A stretch of 64,000 nucleotides of DNA from UBA4781 sp963556045. Lineage in GTDB: Bacteria > Chloroflexota > Anaerolineae > Anaerolineales > Anaerolineaceae. This document shows positions 8,610 to 18,563 of this stretch, piece after piece. The notes beneath the pieces were generated by a model, which was not told where the DNA came from, made no database searches, and worked only from the letters and a program-made list of their open reading frames with translations. A program made the position numbers and the translations under genes. The first letter of the stretch is position 1. Each line of letters starts with the position of its first letter. Location: contig CAUVYA020000002.1 of NCBI GenBank assembly GCA_963556045.3, positions 1,860,001-1,924,000 of the forward strand, given 5' to 3'.

Positions 8610-9452
8610 ATGATGGGTAAAAATGAAAATATCCGTCCATCAGCCATAGCGGGTACCTGGTACAGCGCTGATGCAAAAGAACTGCAGCGTGAAATATCGA
8701 TGTATCTTAAGCAGGCTGATATTCCCCCACTTCACGGGAAGGTATTGGGATTGATTTCTCCTCATGCAGGCTATCGTTATTCCGGACCTACTGCAGGCTA
8801 CGCGTATAAAATGGTGCAGAACAACCATTATGATATTGTGGCGCTGTTTTCTCCTTTTCATGCCTATACTTCGGCAAAATTATTATCCAGTACCCATACT
8901 CACTACCAAACCCCGCTGGGAGAAGTACCGGTGGCACAAGGTTTGTTGGAGGGATTTGAAGAAATGATCGCTGAGCAAGGACTTGAACTGGAATATATTT
9001 CTTACGATCAGGAGCATTCACTGGAAATCCAACTGCCATTTCTGCAGACAGCTTTGCAGGGTTCCTTCGAGTTATTCCCTGTCATGATTCGCACCCATGA
9101 TATGCGGGAAATCGATGTCATTGCTCAGGCAGCGCTGGATATTGTGAAGGAGAAAAATGTATTGTGGGTCGCCAGTACGGATCTTTCCCATTTTTATAAC
9201 CAGAAAACAGCAGCTATGCTGGATGAAGAAATGCTGCGAAGGATTGGAAAATTTTCACCAGAAATGGTGCTGGATGCTGAAAAAGAAGGTAGGGCTTTTG
9301 CCTGTGGAGCGGGGGCGGTGGCTGCAGTATTAAGTGCAACTCGAAAGCTGGGTGCGTCTACTGTACGGGTTCTCCATTACAGTACGTCTGCGGAGGGTAC
9401 AGGTGATACTTCTTCGGTGGTAGGGTATGGAGCAGTGACAATTGAGGTATAA
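8610..9452 (+). CDS. Memo-like protein (AmmeMemoRadiSam system protein B family)
   Basis: The 280-aa product belongs to the MEMO1/AmmB family, a dioxygenase-like fold. Marks are IRPSAIAGTWY at the N-terminus, SPHAGYRYSGPTAGYAY (metal-ligand His region), and VASTDLSHF. The biochemical role in bacteria is not settled. The start is ATG at 8610 (or 8613), with AGGAGG at 8599-8604; a TTG at 8592 lies before the ribosome site and is unlikely. The AMMECR1 and radical SAM partners are not next to it. It is followed by priA after 17 nt. Confidence 0.85.
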   Translation: MMGKNENIRPSAIAGTWYSADAKELQREISMYLKQADIPPLHGKVLGLISPHAGYRYSGPTAGYAYKMVQNNHYDIVALFSPFHAYTSAKLLSSTHTHYQTPLGEVPVAQGLLEGFEEMIAEQGLELEYISYDQEHSLEIQLPFLQTALQGSFELFPVMIRTHDMREIDVIAQAALDIVKEKNVLWVASTDLSHFYNQKTAAMLDEEMLRRIGKFSPEMVLDAEKEGRAFACGAGAVAAVLSATRKLGASTVRVLHYSTSAEGTGDTSSVVGYGAVTIEV

Positions 9453-9469
9453 AAGGATTCCTTGATCGT

Positions 9470-11983
9470 ATGAGCATGATCATTCGCGTTGTTGTTAATA
9501 TTCCAGGTATCGATACTCTATACGATTATGATGTACCGGATCAATATACCGGCATTCAACAGGGCAGCCTGGTAGTGGTTCCGTTCGGGAAGATGCGCGC
9601 ACAGGCAGTTGTGGTTGAAGTCGATTGCCAATCTTCCATAGTCGACCGTAAAGAGATCATTGGAATCCTTGATGTGGATTCTGTTTTAAACAAAGCTCAG
9701 ATCGTTTTAGCAGAATGGATGGCTGCTCATTTTTATGCCACCATTTCAGATTGTGTGCATATCATGTTGCCTCCGGGCATCAATCAAATGGCAGATATGG
9801 TGTACAGCCCGAACGAGCAGCTTGCTGCGACGGTAAATCTTCCGGCAATGCAAAAAAAGATCATGGAAATGATTGCAAAACGTGGAGCGATGCGTTCACG
9901 CCAGCTCCAGGCAGCTTTTCCACATGTGAATTGGAAGACGAGTGTACGCGGATTACTCAAGAAGGGTTATTTAAAAAGCAGCCCCTATCTTTCTGATCCT
10001 CGTATGCAGCGCAAGACCATCCGCACTGCGCAGATCGCGGTTTCAAAAGATGAGTATGAAGCTCGTAAACAGAATATAGGACGGGCTGGAACAAAAGCAG
10101 TTGGGCGACGAGCTGCCGTGATGGAATTTCTTTTACAGGAAGGTATCCCTGTGAATACTTCCTGGGTTTATGCTGCTTCAGGGGCGAATTCTGCAGATTT
10201 GAAAACGCTCGAAGAGAAGGGCTTTATCCTTCTTGGCGAGGCGGAGATATGGCGTGATCCTTTAAAAGACATTGAAGTCTCACCGACAAAAAAACCAACG
10301 CTCACAACCGCTCAAATTGATGCCTGGGGTCAGATCGGTCAGCAATTGAGCATCCGAGGCAAGAAACGACCAATTCTTGTCCATGGAGTGACCGGTTCTG
10401 GAAAAACAGAATTGTATCTGCGCGCGGTTGAGAGAGTGGTGGAGCGGGGGAGACAGGTCCTCGTGCTGGTTCCTGAGATTTCCCTTACACCACAAACCGT
10501 AAAACGTTTCATGGCACGCTTCCCGGGGCAGGTGGGTCTGGTGCATTCGCGCCTGTCTGCCGGAGAAAGGGTAGATACATGGCGCAGAGCTCGTATGGGG
10601 AAGCTTCCCATCATCATTGGACCACGCAGTGCGCTATTCACCCCTCTACCCGATCTCGGATTGATCGTAATAGATGAATTTCATGATGCTTCGTTCTATC
10701 AGACTGAAAACAGACCACTATATGACGCGGTTCAATGTGCATTGCAGTATGCCGAGATCACTGAAAGCAATATAATCCTGGGTTCTGCTACTCCACAGGT
10801 GGAATTGTATTTCCGTGCCCAGAGTGAAGGCTGGACACTTATCCACATGCCAGACAGGATTCTGGCACACCAGGAATACATTCAACAGAAGTGTTCGCAG
10901 TTTCCTGATGCGGTGATCGAGGAGGGAGAAAAAAATGGCAGTGCAGCAATCTTACCTCTCCCGCTGGTGCAGGTTGTTGATATGTGTAACGAATTAAGAC
11001 AGGGCAACCACTCTATATTCAGCCGTTCATTGCAGATTGCACTGCGAAAAGTACTGGATAGAAAACAACAGGCTATCTTGTTTCTTAATCGACGTGGTGG
11101 TGCCACATATATATTCTGCCGTAATTGCGGAAAAGTGTTGCTCTGCCCGCGTTGTGATATTCCTCTGACAATGCATGCGGATAAACAAAAATTGATCTGT
11201 CATATATGCGGGTACGAACGAGACATTCCACAACTTTGTCCCGAATGTGGAGACGGTCAAATCAGAAAGTATGGTGGTGGTACACAAAAGGTTGAGGAAC
11301 AGCTTTCTCTGCTTTTTCCCTCTGCCCGCATTCTTCGGTGGGATGCGGATACCACCAGGCAGCGCGGGGCGGAACAACTGCTGCTATCCCATTTTGCCAA
11401 CCATCACGCCGATTTTCTGATAGGAACGCAAATGCTGGCAAAAGGGCTTGATCTTCCTCTTGTGACACTGGTGGGAATCGTTTTAGCAGACGTGGGATTG
11501 AATTTCCCGGATTACAAGGCTGCTGAACGAAATTTCCAGGTACTCACTCAGGTCGCCGGGCGGTCTGGGCGCAGTCCGCTGGGAGGGCAGGTAATTTTAC
11601 AGACTTATCAACCCGATCACTATGCTATCCAGCGTGCATCACGACATGATTTCAACGCTTTTTATGCGGATGAGATCGTAAACCGGCGCAATCTTCATTA
11701 TCCGCCTTTTACAAAACTCATTCGGTTAGAGTTGCGTCATCAAGATCAAAAAACTGTCATCAAGAAAGCATCTGCGCTGATCGAACAGATCAATACTATT
11801 GTGGGGAATAATAATGCTTTTAGCGACATCATTATTAGTGGACCAGTACCACCATTTTTTTCCAGACAGCGCGGCTATTTCAGACAGCACATCATTCTGC
11901 GGGGCAGAAATCCGGCAGAGATTCTAACCAGACTCGATCTGCAGGATTGGAAAATTGAGGTTGATCCGCCTGACCTCTTGTAA
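9470..11983 (+). CDS. priA: Primosomal protein N' (replication restart helicase)
   Basis: The 837-aa superfamily 2 helicase reloads the replisome at stalled forks. It has the N-terminal 3'-DNA-end binding domain, Walker A GVTGSGKTE (about residue 304), a DEAH-box variant DEFHD (PriA is usually DEEHD), the zinc module with CRNCGK, CPRCD, CHICG and CPECG pairs, and helicase motif VI QVAGRSGRS. Length is a little above the usual 730-800 aa, mostly through the segment between N-terminal and helicase domains. It ends at a bidirectional terminator facing the second LysM/M23 gene. Confidence 0.93.
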   Translation: MSMIIRVVVNIPGIDTLYDYDVPDQYTGIQQGSLVVVPFGKMRAQAVVVEVDCQSSIVDRKEIIGILDVDSVLNKAQIVLAEWMAAHFYATISDCVHIMLPPGINQMADMVYSPNEQLAATVNLPAMQKKIMEMIAKRGAMRSRQLQAAFPHVNWKTSVRGLLKKGYLKSSPYLSDPRMQRKTIRTAQIAVSKDEYEARKQNIGRAGTKAVGRRAAVMEFLLQEGIPVNTSWVYAASGANSADLKTLEEKGFILLGEAEIWRDPLKDIEVSPTKKPTLTTAQIDAWGQIGQQLSIRGKKRPILVHGVTGSGKTELYLRAVERVVERGRQVLVLVPEISLTPQTVKRFMARFPGQVGLVHSRLSAGERVDTWRRARMGKLPIIIGPRSALFTPLPDLGLIVIDEFHDASFYQTENRPLYDAVQCALQYAEITESNIILGSATPQVELYFRAQSEGWTLIHMPDRILAHQEYIQQKCSQFPDAVIEEGEKNGSAAILPLPLVQVVDMCNELRQGNHSIFSRSLQIALRKVLDRKQQAILFLNRRGGATYIFCRNCGKVLLCPRCDIPLTMHADKQKLICHICGYERDIPQLCPECGDGQIRKYGGGTQKVEEQLSLLFPSARILRWDADTTRQRGAEQLLLSHFANHHADFLIGTQMLAKGLDLPLVTLVGIVLADVGLNFPDYKAAERNFQVLTQVAGRSGRSPLGGQVILQTYQPDHYAIQRASRHDFNAFYADEIVNRRNLHYPPFTKLIRLELRHQDQKTVIKKASALIEQINTIVGNNNAFSDIIISGPVPPFFSRQRGYFRQHIILRGRNPAEILTRLDLQDWKIEVDPPDLL

Positions 11984-11999
11984 ACATCTGGTGATTAAA

Positions 12000-12028
12000 A
12001 ACACCCTGTGAAAATTTCACAGGGTGTT
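12000..12028. terminator. Bidirectional intrinsic terminator between priA and the LysM/M23 paralogue
   Basis: A 14-bp perfect inverted repeat (AACACCCTGTGAAA and its complement) around a single central base has A-rich flanks on the left and T-rich flanks on the right, so it can stop both converging transcripts. Confidence 0.85.
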
Positions 12029-12054
12029 GATTTTGTGTTTTGAGAAGGAAAGAT

Positions 12055-13161
12055 TTACTGGACGACCTGCCAGGGATTGATCATACCGCCATTCAAACGG
12101 ATTTCGAAATGAAGGTGAGGACCGGTGGAATTGCCGGTTGACCCACATGCGCCGATCACCTGACCTTGATAGATGCTCTGACCGCAAGATACGTTGATGG
12201 AACTTAAGTGAGCATACAGGGTTTGGTACCCATTTCCATGATCGATCATGACCATATTGCCATAGCCGCCGCTGATCGCGCCCGCGTAGACCACTACTCC
12301 CGAATCGGATGCGAAGATTGCGTCTCCCAGGTAGCACATCATATCAAGTGCCTGATGACCGCCCCAGTAATCATTCCCTGAAATTTGATGGTAAGGGGTA
12401 GGCCATACGAATGTATAGGTGCCAACAGCACCACCTTCTGTGGTCGAACACGCTCCAGGACCCAATATACTGGAATTTACACCGGAATCGCCGCGTACGA
12501 TGGTAGGTACGACCCATGTTTGATAGGCACGATATCCTCCCGGGATCATCACCAGTGCGCCGGGCTCAATGGTGGGGTTGGTCATATCAAGATCGTTCCC
12601 GGGGAACAATAAAACATCTTCTGGGTCAGCGTGGTATTCCCCTGCTACTTTCTCGATGGTATCACCATCTTTCCATTTGTAGAGGATTCCATCAATGGGG
12701 GGGATGGTCAGATCCTGCCCAACAGAAATGAGGTGAGGGTCGTCGTTGAGAATATCATAATTCGCCCATAAAACCGATTCGGGTTCCACTTCAAAGGTTT
12801 GAGCAATACTAAAAATGGAATCACCTGACTCTACCGTATAATTGACTGGCTCTTTCCGGTATCCGGTAGGCAGAACGGTATCAGCATTTGCGTCTCTCTT
12901 TACGGACTGGTAATCATCCCCTGTGGCATAGGAAGGAAGAACTGCATTGGAATCATCAGATTCTATTTGGGATGAGGATGCGACCCCGAAAAATTGCAGC
13001 AAGGATTCACCCTTGAAGTATTGATACAGCGATATTCCCATCAAGAGAATCATTAAAACAGCAATGACCCATGTGATGATGGAGATAATACTGCGATGAT
13101 TTTCGTCAGATCGTTCTTGAACCTCGTTATTTTGAGGTGCGTTTGTTTTTGAATCGATCAA
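12055..13161 (-). CDS. Membrane-anchored LysM and M23 metallopeptidase (paralogue)
   Basis: The 368-aa protein repeats the plan of the gene at 7318: short cytosolic N-terminus, membrane helix (about 24-46), LysM (about 108-155), a degenerate LysM-like part, and M23 with His269/Asp273 in HQALD, His318 in YAHLSS and His351 in HLHFE. It should hydrolyse peptidoglycan at the cell surface. The start is TTG at 13161: GGAGGG lies just before it and the codon overlaps the rho stop (TTGA), so translation is probably coupled to rho. Coupling a wall hydrolase to rho is unusual. Confidence 0.86.
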   Translation of the reverse strand: MIDSKTNAPQNNEVQERSDENHRSIISIITWVIAVLMILLMGISLYQYFKGESLLQFFGVASSSQIESDDSNAVLPSYATGDDYQSVKRDANADTVLPTGYRKEPVNYTVESGDSIFSIAQTFEVEPESVLWANYDILNDDPHLISVGQDLTIPPIDGILYKWKDGDTIEKVAGEYHADPEDVLLFPGNDLDMTNPTIEPGALVMIPGGYRAYQTWVVPTIVRGDSGVNSSILGPGACSTTEGGAVGTYTFVWPTPYHQISGNDYWGGHQALDMMCYLGDAIFASDSGVVVYAGAISGGYGNMVMIDHGNGYQTLYAHLSSINVSCGQSIYQGQVIGACGSTGNSTGPHLHFEIRLNGGMINPWQVVQ

Positions 13162-14435
13162 ATTCCCTCCGTCAAACTGGAAAGAAATTCCATATTGTCT
13201 TTGGATTTCTCAAGGCGCTGCAGGATCGCTTCAGTGGCGATTGCGATATCCATTCCTCCTCCCTGTGGGGGCTGCCCAATCATCTGCAGGAACATTCTGC
13301 GCATGAGCCATATCTTTTGGAGTTCATCGGGACTGAGCAGCAGTTCTTCACGGCGCGTGGAGGAGCGTTCAATATCGATTGCGGGGAAAATACGACGTTC
13401 TTGCAATCGTCGAGACAGGTGGAGTTCCATGTTACCGGTACCTTTAAATTCCTCATAAACCACATCATCCAACCGAGAACCGGTATCAACCAGTGCAGTA
13501 GAAATAATGGTGAGGGAACCTCCATTTTCGATATTGCGCGCGGCGCCGTAGAAGCGTTTGGGTGGGTAGAGAGCAGAAGGATCCATACCGCCTGATAGAG
13601 TGCGCCCGGAAGGGTTGACAACCAGGTTGTAGGCACGTGCCAGACGTGTCAGTGAATCCATCAGAATAACCACGTCGTGACCGATCTCGACCAGGCGTTT
13701 GGCACGGTTCAGCGTTATTTCCGCAGTACGCACATGCGAAGTTACGGGTTCATCAAACGTTGATGCGATGACTTCGCCTTCAACCGAACGATCCATATCG
13801 GTAACTTCCTCCGGACGTTCTCCGATCAAGCTGATCATCAAATCCACTTCGGGATGATTGGTTGAGATGGCATTGGCGACCTCTTTTAAGATGGTCGTTT
13901 TCCCTGCTTTCGGAGGTGAGACGATCATACCGCGCTGTCCTTTTCCGATGGGAGCGATCATATTGATGACGCGGTTGGAGACAACATTTTTTGGAGTTTC
14001 TAAATCAAAACGCTGATCAGGGAAGATAGGGGTAAGATCTTCAAAGCGTACACGTTTCTTGGTTTCATCAACCGGTAATCCGTTGATGCTTTCGACATGC
14101 ACCAGTCCATAATGCCGTTCAGATTCGCGGGGTGGGCGTACATCACCGAATACCATATCACCGTTGCGAAGTTCATTGCGACGAAGTTGGGCTTGTGAAA
14201 CATAGATATCGTTTTTCCCCATCTGGTAATCCTGACGGAGAAAACCGATCCCTTCCGGCATGATCTCCAGGATTCCACCACCCATATCGCGACCTTCTTG
14301 CTGGGCGCTGAGTTGTGCAATATTTACAATGAGAAATTCTTTCTTGTGCAGCATGGCGTTTTCAAGTTCCATATCTTTTGCCATGTTACGAAGTTCAACT
14401 AAAGGCTTTGTTTCCAGTTCTGAAATCGTGATCAT
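13158..14435 (-). CDS. rho: Transcription termination factor Rho
   Basis: The 425-aa hexameric RNA helicase ends transcription of untranslated RNA. It has the N-terminal Rho helix and cold-shock RNA-binding domain (GGGILEIMPEGIGFLRQ near residue 52), Walker A PPKAGKTT (about 178-185), Walker B VVILMDS and the Q/R-loop region RTLSGGMDPSALYPPKRFYGAARN. Length is typical; there is no long insertion of the kind seen in some Actinobacteria and Bacteroidota. It sits behind its own promoter with a leader of about 140 nt. Confidence 0.95.
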   Translation of the reverse strand: MITISELETKPLVELRNMAKDMELENAMLHKKEFLIVNIAQLSAQQEGRDMGGGILEIMPEGIGFLRQDYQMGKNDIYVSQAQLRRNELRNGDMVFGDVRPPRESERHYGLVHVESINGLPVDETKKRVRFEDLTPIFPDQRFDLETPKNVVSNRVINMIAPIGKGQRGMIVSPPKAGKTTILKEVANAISTNHPEVDLMISLIGERPEEVTDMDRSVEGEVIASTFDEPVTSHVRTAEITLNRAKRLVEIGHDVVILMDSLTRLARAYNLVVNPSGRTLSGGMDPSALYPPKRFYGAARNIENGGSLTIISTALVDTGSRLDDVVYEEFKGTGNMELHLSRRLQERRIFPAIDIERSSTRREELLLSPDELQKIWLMRRMFLQMIGQPPQGGGMDIAIATEAILQRLEKSKDNMEFLSSLTEGI

Positions 14436-14583
14436 ATTTTACTTTCCATGAATTTGATTGATTATTTTTCTTGAGAATTTCAGCCATAGGCAGAAAAAAA
14501 ATAAATTAAGAATACTTACGGGGTTTTCACTTTCCTCATGATTTGCTTGGGGAAAAAACAGGTGTGTTTTTACACGCGGCGAG

Positions 14584-14612
14584 ATTATAACACGTAAAAA
14601 TTGTACCCGCAA
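14584..14612 (-). promoter_or_regulatory. Sigma-70 promoter of rho
   Basis: The minus strand reads TTGCGG (14612-14607), 17 nt, TATAAT (14589-14584). The start near 14577 leaves about 140 nt of leader before rho, whose first part holds a short GTGT-AAAA-ACAC hairpin followed by six T. Leader attenuation of rho is known in other bacteria; here it is only a possibility. Confidence 0.7.
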
Positions 14613-14629
14613 GCATTCAAAAACCCATT

Positions 14630-16150
14630 TTAAGACAGATATTCCCGTAAATCGCGGCTGCGAGAAGGGTGGCGCAGCTTGCGAAGCGCTTTAGCTTCTA
14701 TTTGACGTATGCGTTCACGGGTGACGTTAAAATAGTTGCTTACTTCTTCAAGGGTGTGATTTTTCCCATCCAGCAATCCAAACCGCAATTCCAGGACTTG
14801 TCGTTCCCTCTCTGATAGTGCAGACAGAGCAGCCTGAACCTGTTCGCGCAGCATTTCTTTTGCAGCTGCGTCCATGGGCTCGATCGCGTCTAGATCCTCA
14901 ATGAAATCTCCCAATTGACTGCTATCTTCGTCACCCACCGGATATTCCAGAGAGATAGGTTCTTCTGCTGATTTCATGATTTGCTGAACTTTTAATGAAG
15001 CGTTTTTCCATTTGCTTAAGAGAAGTTTATTAATGGGTTCATCTGTCCTTAATGCCTCCTTTATTCGGTCGGCATCATGCTTTTCCATGAATTCAGATTC
15101 CAGCGCTAATTCGTCAAAACTTGGATCGCGATTGAGGTTTTGCGTGAGTTTTCTTTGAATGCGCAGTAATTTGGAAATGGATTCGAAAAGGTGAACGGGA
15201 ATACGGATCGTACGCGCCTGCTCCGCAATATGACGGCTGATCGATTGCCTGATCCACCAGGTTGCGTAGGTGCTGAATTTATAGCCAAGGGTTGGGTCAA
15301 ATTTTGTGACGGCGCGCAGTAAACCCAGATTTCCCTCCTGAATGAGATCGAGCAAAGAAATACCCCTCCCAAGGTATTTCTTTGCCACACTGACCACTAA
15401 ACGAAGATTAGCGCGGATTAGTACTTGCGTTGCTTCGTATGAAAGTCCATGAATTTCAGAAAGAGTCTTACTTAATGCTTCTTCATCGAGAAAACGATTT
15501 TGAAAAAAAACAATACGCGGAATACGCTGTTTTTTGTTATAGTATTCCAGCAGGTCCTGTGCAATATTTTCAGGGAGTAGGTAGCAAGCCAGATAAAGAG
15601 CGTACACTTCCTGGATCAAGCCGGTTATTATTTCATTGGTCAATGTGTCTTCAGATGAGCTTTTCTGGTGCCAAAAAGTACTCAAATAATCACGGGTGTA
15701 AGAAGGTATTTCGATATTCCAGCAAGAGCGCAGCATTTGCGCTTCAGACAATATCAGACTGAAATCAGGGAAGTTCAAACCAGGTTTTGTACTGGTAACT
15801 CCCTCAACATTTGCGTATGATGTGACAAGGTCTTTGCAGATCTGAATAAAGATCTCGCTATATAGCTCCTTGCTATCAGATCCTAATTTGGTGTGCATCT
15901 GGTTGTTTAATTTGCGGATACGACGATCTGCTTCGATACGGGTGGAAAGATGAAATTCATTTGTCGCGTCTAATAGATCTATCTGACCGATCTCTTTGAG
16001 GTATAAGCGTACAGGGTCTTCTGAATATTCAATATTAGGCTGGTTAATAGCGTCGTTTTCTTCTAGACCATCGTCAGAATACTCAACCTCCTCCGAGGGA
16101 GAAATTTTATTTAATTCATCATCGGTTCGATCATCAATAAAATCAGGCAT
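14630..16150 (-). CDS. rpoD: Primary RNA polymerase sigma factor (sigma-70 group 1)
   Basis: The 506-aa product has region 1.2 (DPVRLYLKEIGQIDLL, about 45-60), a non-conserved spacer (about 80-235), region 2 with YKFSTYATWWIRQSI (about 290-304) for the -10 element, region 3, and region 4 with the helix-turn-helix HTLEEVSNYFNVTRERIRQIE near the C-terminus for the -35 element. A stretch of about 30 residues (about 356-385) is extra in region 3 compared with common RpoD. The neighbouring dnaG gene is typical for a macromolecular synthesis operon. The promoters found here (TTGACA, TATAAT) match its expected specificity. Confidence 0.93.
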   Translation of the reverse strand: MPDFIDDRTDDELNKISPSEEVEYSDDGLEENDAINQPNIEYSEDPVRLYLKEIGQIDLLDATNEFHLSTRIEADRRIRKLNNQMHTKLGSDSKELYSEIFIQICKDLVTSYANVEGVTSTKPGLNFPDFSLILSEAQMLRSCWNIEIPSYTRDYLSTFWHQKSSSEDTLTNEIITGLIQEVYALYLACYLLPENIAQDLLEYYNKKQRIPRIVFFQNRFLDEEALSKTLSEIHGLSYEATQVLIRANLRLVVSVAKKYLGRGISLLDLIQEGNLGLLRAVTKFDPTLGYKFSTYATWWIRQSISRHIAEQARTIRIPVHLFESISKLLRIQRKLTQNLNRDPSFDELALESEFMEKHDADRIKEALRTDEPINKLLLSKWKNASLKVQQIMKSAEEPISLEYPVGDEDSSQLGDFIEDLDAIEPMDAAAKEMLREQVQAALSALSERERQVLELRFGLLDGKNHTLEEVSNYFNVTRERIRQIEAKALRKLRHPSRSRDLREYLS

Positions 16151-16255
16151 TATTTTTTACCATAGTCTGTTGTTTGAAATAGAGCTAAAGATAAATTGGT
16201 TCCCCTGCAAACATGAATCAAGGATGACGGCATATGAGAATTATACATGAAGAAA

Positions 16256-18172
16256 TCATTCGCTAATATATGGCACTGAGAGTACTTTATCAAGTTTTGC
16301 CCTCATTTTAATGCTCGATAGCATTTCAGATTGAACTGCCGGATCGGATACCCTGGGTGAGAGGTCTTCGACAGACTCTTGCAGAATGATAAGGTTATTG
16401 ATCTTTTCAATGATCCTTACACGGCGTAAGCTGAGCAATGTGTGAGTGAGGTCTTCGAGAATTCTATCAGGAGTAATCCCTTCCGGAATGAGTTGAGTTA
16501 GTTCATCAAATAACCACAATACTTCCTGCGCAAGAGAGTTCTGGATAAATTCATGTGTGTCCTGATCAACTTGCTGGATAGAGTGGAGAATGACCTCGAG
16601 TGCGGCACGCAGGTCACCTGATTGAACATCGGAATTATCCAGATCGGGGAGTTCGTTCTTACTCAGATACCGATTGAGCTCATAGATCATTTCCGGTTCT
16701 CTCAACAGCAGCAGGATAATGTGCTTTTCAAGATTATAGATCTTCGTCTTTTCAGAAGTGAGCATGCTCTCTATCGCCGCTGGTTCTACAACTTTTGTAT
16801 TTTTGTTCGATCTTCGCTTGCTGATATATTGCGTCTCGGAAAGAGAAAAAAGAGAACGTTCATCCACGTGTAGTGTTCTGGCAAGCTGCTGCCGGTACGT
16901 ATCCCTTTCAACAGGGTTGGACACATCTTTAATTAAAGGTACTACCTGTGCGGCAATATAACTTTTAGTTTTGGGGTCATCAAGATTTTTTCCTTCAGTA
17001 AGCGTGTCAATAACATGTGTGATGATCGGCTTTGCATTAGTAATAATGCTCTGCCACTGCTCAGGGTTATCGAGCGCGATCTCATCCGGGTCTAATCCAT
17101 CAGGCAGTGAACAGACGCGGATATCCGCATCCAGGCGCGCTTCCGTACGGATCAATCCCTTTGGATCGAAAACAAAATCTGGTGAGTGATCCATTGTTTC
17201 TCGTGCAACCTCAAGACCTTTCATGGTCGCTTTTTCACCGGCGATATCAGGATCGAGAGCCAGAATGATCTTGCGTGTGTACCGTTTGAGAAGGCGCATC
17301 TGGATCGGAGTGAGAGCGGTTCCCATAGGAGACACAGCATTTTTAAATCCTGCCTGATGCAGACCGATCACATCAAAGTAACCTTCTACGATCACCGCCT
17401 GATCAACACTGCGGATAGGTTTTCGCGCCTTATCGAGACCATATAAAATAGCACTTTTGTCAAACAACAAAGACTGTGGAGAATTGAGATACTTAGGTAT
17501 ATCATCATCTGCAAGAGCACGTGCGCCAAAACCGCACAGGCGCTGCCCGGCATCGCGGATTGGGAAAACGACCCGATTGCGAAATCGGTCATAGAATCCA
17601 CTGCTCTCACTGCGCTTGGTGATCAATCCACAGTCTACAAGTTCTTTTTCGCTGTACCCTTTTGCTCTAAGATGAGCGATCCCTTTTTCCCACGCGTTGG
17701 GTGCGTACCCTAATTCGTAGGTTTCAATAGTTTTCGCATTAAGACCGCGCTTTTCTGTGAGGTATCGCAAAGCGGTGCTGCCATCATCCGTTTGGGTGAG
17801 GTTGTGCCGGAAGAAGATCAACGCGTCTTCCAAAATTTTCCGCAACTTCTCTTCGTATTCATTTTCTTCTTTTTTCCTGGGAGTAAGCGGTTCTAGGGTG
17901 ATGCCGGCTTTTTCAGCGAGGTAGCGCAATGTCTCCGGAAAATCCCACCCCTCTTTTTTCATAATGAAGCGGAAGATATCACCACCCTCATTACATTCAC
18001 CAAAGCAGCGCCAGGTGCCCGAATCAGGGAAAACCACGAAAGCAGGCGTACGAGTATTGGCATGAAACGGACAAAAACCGGTATAGTTCTTGCCTGCCCG
18101 GCGCAATTTCACTGTTTCAGATACCAGATCTACAATATCAATTCTGGATTTGATTTCCTCAATATTGTTCAT
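16256..18172 (-). CDS. dnaG: DNA primase
   Basis: The 638-aa primase makes RNA primers for replication. The N-terminal zinc domain has Cys34, His37, Cys56 and Cys60; the last pair is spaced CFGEC rather than the more usual CxxC. The TOPRIM core follows (VIVEGYFDVIGLHQAG near residue 258 and LALDPDIAGEKA), and then a helical DnaB-binding tail. It lies 105 nt upstream of rpoD on the same strand. No good promoter is visible upstream apart from a TATAAT at 18199-18194 without a convincing -35. Confidence 0.93.
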   Translation of the reverse strand: MNNIEEIKSRIDIVDLVSETVKLRRAGKNYTGFCPFHANTRTPAFVVFPDSGTWRCFGECNEGGDIFRFIMKKEGWDFPETLRYLAEKAGITLEPLTPRKKEENEYEEKLRKILEDALIFFRHNLTQTDDGSTALRYLTEKRGLNAKTIETYELGYAPNAWEKGIAHLRAKGYSEKELVDCGLITKRSESSGFYDRFRNRVVFPIRDAGQRLCGFGARALADDDIPKYLNSPQSLLFDKSAILYGLDKARKPIRSVDQAVIVEGYFDVIGLHQAGFKNAVSPMGTALTPIQMRLLKRYTRKIILALDPDIAGEKATMKGLEVARETMDHSPDFVFDPKGLIRTEARLDADIRVCSLPDGLDPDEIALDNPEQWQSIITNAKPIITHVIDTLTEGKNLDDPKTKSYIAAQVVPLIKDVSNPVERDTYRQQLARTLHVDERSLFSLSETQYISKRRSNKNTKVVEPAAIESMLTSEKTKIYNLEKHIILLLLREPEMIYELNRYLSKNELPDLDNSDVQSGDLRAALEVILHSIQQVDQDTHEFIQNSLAQEVLWLFDELTQLIPEGITPDRILEDLTHTLLSLRRVRIIEKINNLIILQESVEDLSPRVSDPAVQSEMLSSIKMRAKLDKVLSVPYISE

Positions 18173-18275
18173 AACTACTTTGTCTTTATATTAATTATAG
18201 GAGCAGAAACCTCACGCAGCCCAACAATTGGAGGGGTCAATAAAAAGTACCATCCAATCCTAATTCGTTAAAGGA

Positions 18276-18560
18276 TTATTCTTCGATGATAGCATTGAAG
18301 ATTTCAAAAGCCAGTGATTTCAGAGTATTTTCACCTGCTTTTTCTGATTCCAGTGTGATACTGACGGTATCGTTGAAACTGAATATGATATTGATGGATA
18401 CCTGGTAGGCATCCGTTTCCTTTTTCGCAAGCAGAAGATTGGCGATCTCTCGTTTCTTCCAGACAATGACATCATGATCAGATAATACTTCTATTGCTTT
18501 TAAATACCCATCTTTCGGATTGCTAAAAGGAACACTTTCTACCAGCTCGAATTGTGCCAT
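18276..18560 (-). CDS. Small conserved-looking protein of unknown function
   Basis: I do not recognise this 94-aa protein. It is soluble, without signal peptide or membrane helix, and alternates strand-like and helix-like segments ending in a helix with ESEKAGENTLKSLAFEIF. It starts 3 nt after the glyQS stop on the same strand, so it is probably the second gene of that operon. Codon use resembles its neighbours, which argues for a real gene. Confidence 0.55.
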   Translation of the reverse strand: MAQFELVESVPFSNPKDGYLKAIEVLSDHDVIVWKKREIANLLLAKKETDAYQVSINIIFSFNDTVSITLESEKAGENTLKSLAFEIFNAIIEE

Positions 18561-18563
18561 GTA

